From positions 1-12,144 of the forward strand of contig CAZPBC010000056.1 in NCBI GenBank assembly GCA_964584775.1: DNA of 12,144 nucleotides, read 5' to 3'. This DNA is from CAZPBC01 sp964584775 (GTDB taxonomy: Bacteria; Chlamydiota; Chlamydiia; Chlamydiales; SLFE01). Below, in pieces: positions 1-6,540 of the stretch (position 1 is the first letter of the stretch; each line of letters opens with the position of its first letter). The notes beneath the pieces were generated by a model. That model was not told the origin of the DNA. It searched no databases and worked only from the letters and a program-made list of their open reading frames with translations. A program made the translations under genes and the position numbers.

Positions 1-991
1 AGTAGAGACCGATGATGAGGGCGATAGAAAGCATCGACATTCCAATTGTATGGACAATCGGTCTTGAAGAGACGTCGTATTTGGCGCTCTTTTTCTCTAA
101 GAAGGCCATTCTCTGGTTCTCTTCGCTGTACTTCTTTAGGGAGAACTCTTCCATTCCAAACATTTTCACTGTTTGTATTCCCCCGAGGTAGTCAATCAGC
201 ACGGAGGCGAAGCTCTCTTGGTTTTTTTGAAGGAGTTTTGCGATCCTTTTGACATGGCGGGCAATGAGAACAATCGGGTAGGCAATCAGGGGGAGTCCGA
301 TAAAGATGAAGAGGGTGAGCTTCCACGACATCAAAAAGCAAAGAATCAGGGTAGAGAGGATGGTGAAGGGAGTTTGGAGGTAGTTGGCAAGAGTCGCATT
401 GACACCATCTGCAATTGATAAAGCGTCGCTGACCACACGCGACGAGAGTGAGCCGATATTGTGATCTTGGTAGAAGCGGAGCTCTAATGTTTGAATATGC
501 TCGAAGTAGCGTTGACGCAGGTCTTGGCTGACGTTAATCGAAATCAGCTTTGATGTGAGACGGTAGGTGAACATGGCTGCAGCGTTGAAAAGGGCGACAA
601 GGAGAACGACGATGGCTAAGTATTCGGGATGTTCGGTGATGGGAAGGTACCTGCTGACAGCAAGCATAGCGTAGTCAACTAGGCTGAGTTTTTTATGCTC
701 ATCGAGATAATGAGACACTTCTTCTTTTGTGATCACGCCGCTGCCGGTCTGATCGATCTCTTCGAAACGTTCTAAAAGCTCGGCTTTAGATACGGCGCTC
801 ACATCCTGGATCGTTCCCTCTTTTTCTGGTCCAAAAAGCTCAAAGAAGCCGGGACCTTTTTTTGTGAGGAGGCCGATCGTGACAATCTCAGACTGTGTGG
901 CGACCGTCAGTAAGCACATCGAAATGACTAGAATGAAGCAGTAGGGGAGGAGTTTACGGTTTTTGAAAGCGAGTGAGAAGAGGAGCTTCAT
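1..991 (-). CDS. msbA: MsbA-like lipid A/phospholipid exporter, ABC transporter (N-terminal 330 residues, cut by window edge)
   Basis: The minus-strand frame is open from an ATG at 991 to the left edge and gives 330 residues of an ABC exporter membrane domain; the ATPase domain lies outside the window. TM1 is about residues 14-31 and TM2 about 123-143. A family-like stretch reads RFYQDHNIGSLSSRVVSDA (172-190), followed by TM segments around 205-240 and an intracellular coupling-helix-type region (about 255-305). MsbA-type proteins flip lipid A-core or phospholipid across the inner membrane using ATP. The start overlaps the accA stop as ATGA, so the two are translationally coupled. The odd part is the first periplasmic loop: about 90 residues (32-122), far longer than in E. 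coli MsbA, and carrying an EF-hand-like calcium loop. The exporter class is clear; MsbA rather than another lipid or drug exporter rests on the accA neighbourhood, which I recall from Chlamydia. Confidence 0.85.
   Translation of the reverse strand, partial: MKLLFSLAFKNRKLLPYCFILVISMCLLTVATQSEIVTIGLLTKKGPGFFELFGPEKEGTIQDVSAVSKAELLERFEEIDQTGSGVITKEEVSHYLDEHKKLSLVDYAMLAVSRYLPITEHPEYLAIVVLLVALFNAAAMFTYRLTSKLISINVSQDLRQRYFEHIQTLELRFYQDHNIGSLSSRVVSDALSIADGVNATLANYLQTPFTILSTLILCFLMSWKLTLFIFIGLPLIAYPIVLIARHVKRIAKLLQKNQESFASVLIDYLGGIQTVKMFGMEEFSLKKYSEENQRMAFLEKKSAKYDVSSRPIVHTIGMSMLSIALIIGLY
719..754 (-). other. EF-hand-like calcium-binding loop inside the MsbA-like exporter
   Basis: Residues 80-91 of the exporter read DQTGSGVITKEE. 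This fits the 12-position EF-hand loop: Asp at 1, Thr at 3, Ser at 5, Gly at 6, Ile at 8 and Glu at 12. It is flanked by plausible helices, KAELLERFEEI before and VSHYLDEHKKL after, as in a helix-loop-helix EF-hand. It lies between TM1 and TM2, so it should face the periplasm. Thr and Ser at positions 3 and 5 are weaker ligands than Asp or Asn, so real calcium binding is uncertain. Confidence 0.6.
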
Positions 992-1938
992 GGGATTTTT
1001 ACATCACCCATCTTACGCAGCTTTTCATAACGCTCTTCGAGAAGAATCGGTATGGGAAGGTGTTTTAGAAGGTTGAGTTTGTCTGTGAGGAAGTTTTTTA
1101 AGTTTTCGTAGGCTGCATTCTTATCGTGGTGAGCTCCTCCCAGAGGTTCTGGAATCACCTCATCGATGACGCCTGCTTGAAGCACCTCTTCTGCACTCAG
1201 CTTGAGCATGGAGGCGGCTTCTTCTTTTTTGGTGGAGTCTTTGAAGAGGATGGAGGCGCATCCTTCAGGAGAGATGACGGAGTAATAGGCGTGTTCCATC
1301 ATGCCGACGATATCACCGACACCGATGCCCAGCGCCCCGCCTGAGCAGCCCTCACCGATAATCGCGACGACCATGGGGGTTTTGAGTTGAGACATCTCTT
1401 TGAGGTTGCTGGCAATGGCCCATCCTTGTCCACGCTCCTCGGCTCCTAGTCCAGGAAAAGCCCCTTGCGTGTCGACGAGGCTGATGACAGGGAGGTGGAA
1501 TTTTTCTGCGAGCTTCATCAAGCGCAATGCTTTGCGGTAGCCTTCGGGATGCATGCTTCCAAAGTTGTGCTTGAGTCTTTCTTGGGTGTTGCTTCCACGC
1601 TCTTGAGCAATCACTACACAAGGAATTCCTTCAATCTTTGCTAGGCCGCCCACGAGGGCTTGGTCATCAGCAAAGAGGCGGTCTCCAGAGAGCTCATCAA
1701 ACTCTTCAAAGCAATTTTGGATATAGTCCAGTGAGCGGGGGCGGCTGTTGTGACGACAAATTTGCACCCGTTGCCACGGTGTGAGTTTCGAGTAGGTTTC
1801 AGTTTTCAACTTCTCTAGCTTGCTTTCCAGACGCTCGATCTCTTTTTTGAACATCGGTCGGTCGCCATTTTGCTTCTTTAGATGTTCTATGGTTGAGATC
1901 ACCTCTTGAACCGGCTTTTCGTGCTCGAGTGTTTCCAT
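988..1938 (-). CDS. accA: Acetyl-CoA carboxylase carboxyltransferase subunit alpha
   Basis: A 316-residue protein, close to the usual length (E. coli AccA has 319). It forms the carboxyltransferase with AccD and moves the carboxyl group from biotin on AccB to acetyl-CoA, giving malonyl-CoA, the first committed step of fatty acid synthesis in the cytoplasm. Visible family segments are an N-terminal coiled-coil-like helix (about 6-50), GDRLFADDQALVGGLAKIEG (85-104), ERGSNTQERLKHNFGSMHPE (113-132), LVDTQGAFPGLGAEERGQ (154-171), the glycine-rich GEGCSGGALGIG (195-206) and YSVISPEGCASILFKD (219-234). The gene lies 5 bp after the L,D-transpeptidase gene and its stop overlaps the exporter start, so it is the middle gene of a three-gene operon. 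The ribosome-binding site is weak (purine-rich GGAGAAGAGG about 13 nt upstream), which fits coupling to the upstream gene. Confidence 0.97.
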   Translation of the reverse strand: METLEHEKPVQEVISTIEHLKKQNGDRPMFKKEIERLESKLEKLKTETYSKLTPWQRVQICRHNSRPRSLDYIQNCFEEFDELSGDRLFADDQALVGGLAKIEGIPCVVIAQERGSNTQERLKHNFGSMHPEGYRKALRLMKLAEKFHLPVISLVDTQGAFPGLGAEERGQGWAIASNLKEMSQLKTPMVVAIIGEGCSGGALGIGVGDIVGMMEHAYYSVISPEGCASILFKDSTKKEEAASMLKLSAEEVLQAGVIDEVIPEPLGGAHHDKNAAYENLKNFLTDKLNLLKHLPIPILLEERYEKLRKMGDVKIP

Positions 1939-1943
1939 AGAAT

Positions 1944-2984
1944 TTACCGTGCCTCTTCTCCAGGGAGTTTTGCTTGATGCACATCGCTGACAATGTCGAT
2001 GAAGGCGGGCTTTGAAACGATGATGGCATACACCTCTTCGATATCCTCTGAGGCCATTCGGATGCAGCCATCGCTGTTGTAGCCGCCGAGACAGGAGAGG
2101 TCTTCTTTCAGCTCTCCGGTTACCTTATCTTCGACCCAAGGTACCCCGTGGATTCCAAACCCACGTGCGGGGGCGGTGGTGCGAGCGATCTCTTTCTCAA
2201 AGGGAATCCAGCGTGTTCCAAAGACGCGGATCATCTCTGTCTTTTTGCCACTGTACGATCCGTAGATGCCCGGCTTATAGGCGACAATACGGTCACCAAA
2301 TCGATATTTTCCTTTTGGTGTGAGGAGGCCTGAAGCTTTCAGAGCGTCTGGACGGCCCACACCGACGAGGTAGTCCTTGAGAAGGACTCTTTCATGCGTT
2401 GAGTTGTCATAGGCGTAGAGCCAAAGTTTGCAACGGGAGAGGTCGACGAGGAGATGGAATTCAATATTTTTGTCTGGATCGAGAACGGTGAAACGGTCAC
2501 CGATAGAGATGTCTTCTTTGTAGTAGTTGCCCTTGCCGTGCAGACTCCTTGCGATGAAGTGTCGAGAGGTTTTGTGATGGCTGGCGTAGTCTGAAATCCA
2601 GGCGGGGCGTCCTTTGAGCCAGGGCACTTTGCTTTTATAGCTGATGGTTTTGACAAAGGGAATACTGTTCAGGTCCGCTCTGAAGAGCTCTTCGACACGG
2701 TCAGCAGTCGGGAGTCCTTCAGAAGAGAGGGGTTCCATTCCTAGGCGTGCGACAGGCTCTGGAACTTTGGGGGGAGCTTCAACGACCAGGGTTTCCTCGA
2801 CTTTGGGCTCGACTTTAGGGGAAGTCACCTCAGGGCCGGTGGGGGTGAGGGAGATCGTGATCGTTTCACCAACACTTTCAGTGGCAATGGGAGCGGGTGC
2901 AGCCCCTCTCTTTTTCTTGAGAAGTAGAGAGAAACCAAATAGGGAAACAATGAAAATTAAGCAAATGAGGAAGAGACGGCTCAC
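1944..2984 (-). CDS. Membrane-anchored L,D-transpeptidase (YkuD family)
   Basis: A 346-residue protein from the GTG start chosen here. Such enzymes use a catalytic cysteine to make 3-3 cross-links in peptidoglycan or attach proteins to it, in the periplasm. The YkuD signature is present: His279 in GIHGVPW and Cys307 in SDGCIRM. About 27 residues separate them, with a short insertion and a second cysteine (Cys298). The N-terminus has a single membrane anchor (about 2-20: LFLICLIFIVSLFGFSLLL), then a Lys/Arg patch and a long Pro/Glu/Val-rich linker (about 25-85) that could span part of the periplasm; the catalytic domain fills the C-terminal half. An upstream in-frame ATG at 3071 would add 29 residues, but the GTG at 2984 has AAGGAG 7 nt before it and a good promoter lies between the two starts. 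It is the first gene of an operon with accA and the MsbA-like exporter, which fits an envelope-assembly role. Confidence 0.9.
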   Translation of the reverse strand: MSRLFLICLIFIVSLFGFSLLLKKKRGAAPAPIATESVGETITISLTPTGPEVTSPKVEPKVEETLVVEAPPKVPEPVARLGMEPLSSEGLPTADRVEELFRADLNSIPFVKTISYKSKVPWLKGRPAWISDYASHHKTSRHFIARSLHGKGNYYKEDISIGDRFTVLDPDKNIEFHLLVDLSRCKLWLYAYDNSTHERVLLKDYLVGVGRPDALKASGLLTPKGKYRFGDRIVAYKPGIYGSYSGKKTEMIRVFGTRWIPFEKEIARTTAPARGFGIHGVPWVEDKVTGELKEDLSCLGGYNSDGCIRMASEDIEEVYAIIVSKPAFIDIVSDVHQAKLPGEEAR

Positions 2985-2991
2985 AGGGAAG

Positions 2992-2997
2992 CTCCTT
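2992..2997 (-). promoter_or_regulatory. Shine-Dalgarno site deciding the L,D-transpeptidase start
   Basis: AAGGAG on the minus strand sits 7 nt before the GTG at 2984-2982. No comparable site precedes the longer in-frame ATG at 3071. This supports GTG as the true start. Confidence 0.75.
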
Positions 2998-3016
2998 TTT
3001 GTTTTTACAATCCTTA

Positions 3017-3045
3017 ATTTTAACTCTTTTACCCTTTGGAAACAA
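3017..3045 (-). promoter_or_regulatory. Predicted sigma70-type promoter of the L,D-transpeptidase/accA/exporter operon
   Basis: On the minus strand, -35 TTGTTT (3045-3040) and -10 TAAAAT (3022-3017) are separated by exactly 17 nt. The start would fall near 3010, giving a leader of about 25 nt before the GTG at 2984. The -35 overlaps the -35 of the opposing glgA promoter. Confidence 0.6.
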
Positions 3046-3064
3046 GCGTTTATCGACTTGTAAT
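3036..3064 (+). promoter_or_regulatory. Predicted sigma70-type promoter of glgA/pgsA
   Basis: -35 TTGGAA (3036-3041) and -10 TGTAAT (3059-3064) are separated by 17 nt. The start would fall near 3071, giving a leader of about 44 nt that ends in an AAAGGA ribosome-binding site (3099-3104), 10 nt before the glgA ATG. Four of six and five of six bases match consensus. Confidence 0.5.
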
Positions 3065-3114
3065 TAAACATTGAATTTGACAGGATCAGCGTTTCTCCAA
3101 AGGATTTCTAATAC

Positions 3115-4620
3115 ATGCATATTATACACGTTGCCTCTGAACTCGCCCCTATAGCAAAGATCGGTGGGCTCGCTGATGTTGTGATGGGCCTTTCTAGTGA
3201 ACTTTCTTGGGAAGGACACGATGTCGATATCATCATACCGAAATATGATTGCCTCGATGCAGACAAGGTCCGTGACCTCCATATAGAAAAGTCAGAGGTG
3301 GAGGTGGCCTACGATGGAGCTGTCTATAAGAATACCATCTGGGTGGGTTGGGTTGAGAATATCAAAGTCTATTTCATCGATACTCAGCATCCAAAACTCT
3401 TTTTTAGCCGTGGCTGCATTTACGGTTGCGAGGATGACCTAGACCGCTTTCTCTACTTCTCCAAAGTGACTCTAGAGCTCTTGCTGCAAAATGGAATGAA
3501 TCCTGACATCCTTCATCTCCACGACTGGCATACAGCGGTGATCGCTCTGCTCCTGAAAGAGATCTTTCAACCTCTTGGTCTTGAGAAAACGAAGGTCATG
3601 TACACCATCCATAACCTCCAGTATCAGGGGGAGGCTCCCAAAGAGTATCTCGATAAGTTAGGCTTGAAGGGGGGAGAGTTAGTTTCGAATGGAGAGCTCA
3701 ACCAAAACCCAGACTCCATCAATTTAATGAAGGCGGGGATTCTTTATTCAGATGCGATCAACGCTGTCTCTCAGACGTATGCAAAGGAAATTCAGACAGA
3801 GGAGATGGGAAAAGGACTCCACCAACTCCTTCAGAAGCACCAAGGCAAACTCTTCGGCATTGTCAACGGTGTGGACTACCATTATTGGAACCCTGAGACG
3901 GATCCTTACTTGCCCGCACACTTCTCTTCCCGAGAAGAGCCGAAAGATGACTATGATCGTAATACCCTTGACCGTAAGGGATTTGTGAAGAAAGTTCTCC
4001 GTGAAAAGCTCATGCTGGATGAAGCGCACCGGCCCATTGTCGGCTGTATCACACGCCTGGTTCCTCAGAAGGGAGTGCACCTCATCCGTCATGCCCTTTA
4101 CTATACCTTGGAGAAAGGGGGGCAGTTTGCTCTTCTTGGGTCCAGTCCGATTCCTTCGATCAATAAGGAGTTCCATGACTTGATGCACGAGTTCTCAGAC
4201 CATCCTCATGCGCGGATCATCCTAAAGCATGAAGAAGAGCTCGCACACTTTATTTATGGTGGCGCTGACATCTTTATTGTCCCTTCGATCTTTGAGCCTT
4301 GTGGACTCACACAGATGATTTCACTCCGCTATGGCACAATTCCTATTGTCAGGAAAACCGGCGGGCTTCAAGATACTATCCTAGATGTGGACGACCAGAG
4401 TGTTCCACATGAAAAAAGGAATGGATTTGTCTTCGACGAACCGACGCCGGAAGCTTTTTCCACAGCGATTGACAGAGCAATGGGGCTCTGGTTTGACAAA
4501 CCTGCGGAGTGGAGGGAGCTCATGAAGCGAGCCATTGATATGGACTTTAGCTGGAAAGGGCCGGCCCAGGAATACGTGAAGGTATACAATTGGATGAAAA
4601 ACTCGATAGATAACTCATGA
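3115..4620 (+). CDS. glgA: Glycogen synthase (ADP-glucose type, glycosyltransferase family 5)
   Basis: A 501-residue protein of normal family length (E. coli GlgA has 477). It transfers glucose from ADP-glucose to the growing end of an alpha-1,4-glucan in the cytoplasm. The ADP-glucose-binding motif KIGGLADVV starts at Lys15, HDWHT at 136-140, CITRLVPQKG carries Arg314 and Lys319 (the counterparts of the catalytic Arg/Lys pair), and FEPCGLTQ (393-400) is followed by LRYGTIPIVRKTGGLQDT in the C-terminal Rossmann domain. Both domains of the GT-B fold are complete. The start is the first ATG after the AAAGGA site and the upstream frame is blocked by the divergent promoter region. The stop overlaps the pgsA start (ATGA at 4617-4620). 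Glycogen synthesis is a known chlamydial trait and the glgA/pgsA adjacency matches what I recall from Chlamydia. Confidence 0.97.
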   Translation: MHIIHVASELAPIAKIGGLADVVMGLSSELSWEGHDVDIIIPKYDCLDADKVRDLHIEKSEVEVAYDGAVYKNTIWVGWVENIKVYFIDTQHPKLFFSRGCIYGCEDDLDRFLYFSKVTLELLLQNGMNPDILHLHDWHTAVIALLLKEIFQPLGLEKTKVMYTIHNLQYQGEAPKEYLDKLGLKGGELVSNGELNQNPDSINLMKAGILYSDAINAVSQTYAKEIQTEEMGKGLHQLLQKHQGKLFGIVNGVDYHYWNPETDPYLPAHFSSREEPKDDYDRNTLDRKGFVKKVLREKLMLDEAHRPIVGCITRLVPQKGVHLIRHALYYTLEKGGQFALLGSSPIPSINKEFHDLMHEFSDHPHARIILKHEEELAHFIYGGADIFIVPSIFEPCGLTQMISLRYGTIPIVRKTGGLQDTILDVDDQSVPHEKRNGFVFDEPTPEAFSTAIDRAMGLWFDKPAEWRELMKRAIDMDFSWKGPAQEYVKVYNWMKNSIDNS

Positions 4621-5201
4621 CCGTCGCTAACTTTCTCACTCTGATCAGGCTCATCCTCTGTCCCTTCTTTCTCGTGATCTATATCTATCCGAACTGGTTT
4701 GGCCTTTCTCCAGAAGTAGCGGTGTATGTTCTACTTGGACTCTTTTTGATTAGTGAGGCATCCGATGCGGTCGATGGTTATGTGGCGAGACGTCTAGGAC
4801 AGGTCTCTGATCTCGGTAAACTCCTTGATCCGATGGCCGACAGCATCTCTCGTACGACAGCCATCCTGACCTTTACTCATGCCCCTGTGAACTTACCGAT
4901 TCTTTTTGTCTTTATCCTGATCTACCGCGACTCCGTGGTGAGCACCCTTCGCACAATCTGTGCACTCAAGGGCATGGCTCTGGCAGCAAGGTGGAGCGGA
5001 AAAATCAAAGCGGGGATTCAAGCCATTGCGATCTTTGTGATCCTTTTGCTCTTGATCCCTTACACGCGGGGGAATCTCTCGCAGGAAACCCTCTCCACCA
5101 CAAGTACGATCCTTGTCGGACTCGCGGCTCTCTACACGATCTACTCCGGTCTGGAATACATCTACGTCAACCGTAGCTACATCGCTAAGATGATGAAGTA
5201 A
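4617..5201 (+). CDS. pgsA: CDP-alcohol phosphatidyltransferase, probably CDP-diacylglycerol--glycerol-3-phosphate 3-phosphatidyltransferase
   Basis: A 194-residue integral membrane enzyme, close to the usual PgsA length. PgsA makes phosphatidylglycerol phosphate from CDP-diacylglycerol and glycerol-3-phosphate in the inner membrane. The CDP-alcohol phosphatidyltransferase signature is complete: Asp50, Asp53-Gly54, Ala57-Arg58, Gly67, Asp71 and Asp75, with exact family spacing. Hydrophobic segments lie near residues 5-23, 33-48, 82-106, 125-142 and 155-180. The ATG overlaps the glgA stop by 4 bp, so glgA and pgsA are co-transcribed and probably coupled. I see no metabolic reason for pairing glycogen and phospholipid synthesis; the order seems a conserved chlamydial arrangement. 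A different alcohol acceptor cannot be excluded from sequence alone. Confidence 0.9.
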   Translation: MTVANFLTLIRLILCPFFLVIYIYPNWFGLSPEVAVYVLLGLFLISEASDAVDGYVARRLGQVSDLGKLLDPMADSISRTTAILTFTHAPVNLPILFVFILIYRDSVVSTLRTICALKGMALAARWSGKIKAGIQAIAIFVILLLLIPYTRGNLSQETLSTTSTILVGLAALYTIYSGLEYIYVNRSYIAKMMK

Positions 5202-5235
5202 TTCTATAAAAGACTTTTGATGGAAATGTTTTGGT

Positions 5236-5276
5236 TATGCTAGTCTCTACGAGAGTCACACTCTAGAACTGGAGGA
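5236..5276 (+). promoter_or_regulatory. Possible -10 element, leader hairpins and ribosome-binding site before the 419-residue gene
   Basis: TATGCT at 5236-5241 is a possible -10 box; the best upstream -35 candidate (near 5214-5220) is poor. The next bases can form either CTCT-ACG-AGAG (5245-5255) or AGAGT-CAC-ACTCT (5252-5264); these exclude each other because they share AGAG. GGAGGA (5271-5276) is a strong ribosome-binding site just before the ATG at 5281. Confidence 0.3.
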
Positions 5277-5280
5277 TCCT

Positions 5281-6540
5281 ATGCCGGCGATTATCTCAAA
5301 AGACTTAAAAATCTCTGCAGTTACATCCCATGGATACACATCTATAGATCAAACACCTGTGACCATACAAGGCGTTTCTGGTAGATGTAGACAGTATTTT
5401 CAAAAAGGAACCCAAGTCAAGGTTCTCGTCCCAATTCAAGGAGTTAAGTATAATCGGGACAACTATAACCTCATTCGAGGACGAGTGATTCTTCAAACAA
5501 GTCATTTTTGTGGTTATGATATAGAGGTGCCTTGTTGCGTTGCTTTCGGACGATGGGACAAAATAAGCCAAGTCACAAGGGGACGTCCAGAAACTTACTG
5601 GGACAAAAATGGCAGCAGTCATTTCTATGAAGTCGACTTGGTTCCACATTTTGGTAATTTGCTTCCTAAAACAAGAGGGGTAGGCCTGTTTACATGCCAG
5701 AATGGAATTCAGAATGACTGGACCGATTTTGAAGGTATGTGTCAAGCTATTACAGGTAAAATTAACAAAGTCACTGGAGGGAAACAGAAACCTCTTTTCA
5801 TTGGGCTTTATAATCCGACGAATGGAAAACAACCCTTTGGATTTTTAGATGATATGACTAGACTATTAAGTAGCTGGAAACTGAACCCTCTATCGGCATT
5901 TTCTCTTCGACAGTTGTTTGTTACACTTTTGAGTAGAATACCAGCGCTCAACCCTAATCTTCTATGGGCACATATTGCACATAGTGAAGCAGGGCTCTTG
6001 GCTAACCATTGCTTAACAGACAAAAATTGGGGTCTTTCCCTAGGGGAAAGGGACGTGGCGAGAAAAAAACTGATTACCTTACTTTATGGGGGAGTTGCGC
6101 TCATTCCAGAAAATGCGGCATTGCGAACCTTCAATAATTACTCGGCTAGGGATGTTGCATTTTGGTTTGCGCGTGACTATGTGAAAAAATTCCCACGCCC
6201 TGATGGTACCTATCATGATGACGAAATTCGACGCATTGCCGAAGAAATTCACAAGTTGAAACTTGATAAAAGAAGTGTAGAGCAATTGTTAGCAGACATG
6301 AACAAAGTGAGAGATCAAATTTACATTAGAGACGATGAATACATTTATACGAGTAGAAAAAATGGATATTATACGAGTAAAAAAAATGGACATGTTGTAA
6401 GGGTTCTGAAGTGTATTACAAAATCTCTTACTCCCGTAAAAGGAGACCATACCTTTCTAGATCCAACCTATCAAGGTGCGCTAGAGGAGAATCTGATAGA
6501 GCTAAACGAAGAAAAAACTTTCGGAGGAATAGTGAGTTGA
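5281..6540 (+). CDS. Unknown protein with a serine-hydrolase-like motif, resembling chlamydial DUF687
   Basis: A 419-residue protein with no signal peptide and no obvious membrane segment. Residues 134-240 look like part of an alpha/beta-hydrolase: VGLFTCQNGIQNDW (134-147), GLYNPTNGKQPFGFLDDM (175-192), then HIAHSEAG (231-238), where Ser235 sits as in a nucleophile elbow with small residues two places on each side. From memory this order resembles DUF687, a chlamydia-restricted lipase-like family; I cannot verify that. The C-terminal part has a charged helical stretch (about 315-350) and a small tandem repeat (about 356-371). The first 130 residues match nothing I know. The start has GGAGGA upstream. 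Base composition looks more A+T-rich than glgA/pgsA (about 40% versus about 50% G+C in lines counted by hand). It is followed immediately by a predicted exported protein. The coding region is secure; the function is a guess. Confidence 0.85.
   Translation: MPAIISKDLKISAVTSHGYTSIDQTPVTIQGVSGRCRQYFQKGTQVKVLVPIQGVKYNRDNYNLIRGRVILQTSHFCGYDIEVPCCVAFGRWDKISQVTRGRPETYWDKNGSSHFYEVDLVPHFGNLLPKTRGVGLFTCQNGIQNDWTDFEGMCQAITGKINKVTGGKQKPLFIGLYNPTNGKQPFGFLDDMTRLLSSWKLNPLSAFSLRQLFVTLLSRIPALNPNLLWAHIAHSEAGLLANHCLTDKNWGLSLGERDVARKKLITLLYGGVALIPENAALRTFNNYSARDVAFWFARDYVKKFPRPDGTYHDDEIRRIAEEIHKLKLDKRSVEQLLADMNKVRDQIYIRDDEYIYTSRKNGYYTSKKNGHVVRVLKCITKSLTPVKGDHTFLDPTYQGALEENLIELNEEKTFGGIVS
6345..6392 (+). repeat. 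Two tandem copies of a 24-bp unit within the 419-residue gene
   Basis: Positions 6345-6368 and 6369-6392 differ at only a few bases and each encodes eight residues, YTSRKNGY and YTSKKNGH. The unit keeps the reading frame, so copy-number change would alter the protein by whole units. Both copies contain a run of A (6 or 8 bases). Confidence 0.8.
6523..6539 (+). promoter_or_regulatory. Ribosome-binding site and TTG start coupled to the previous stop
   Basis: GGAGGA (6523-6528) is followed after 8 nt by TTG (6537-6539), which overlaps the TGA stop (6538-6540) of the preceding gene. The first in-frame ATG, at 6546, would be 17 nt from the same site, an unusually long spacing. Confidence 0.5.

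Noticed and set aside
2644..3063. Open frame of 139 codons opposite the L,D-transpeptidase gene
   Set aside because: It lies antisense to a clearly coding region, has low-complexity Ser/Thr/Gly/Arg composition and no recognisable domain.
3077..3082. Perfect TTGACA before glgA, considered as its -35 box
   Set aside because: No -10-like hexamer lies 15-19 nt downstream; that space holds the ribosome-binding site. The TTGGAA/TGTAAT pair just upstream fits better.
3748..4188. Open frame of 146 codons opposite glgA
   Set aside because: It is fully antisense to conserved glgA sequence; no ribosome-binding site or family resemblance.
5305..5832. Open frame of 175 codons opposite the 419-residue gene
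   Set aside because: It is antisense to a frame with a strong ribosome-binding site and protein-like composition; the antisense translation has no recognisable pattern.
6411..6536. Longer start for the duplicated-domain protein
   Set aside because: It would overlap the previous gene by 130 bp and bury the signal peptide; the GGAGGA site points to the TTG at 6537 or the ATG at 6546.
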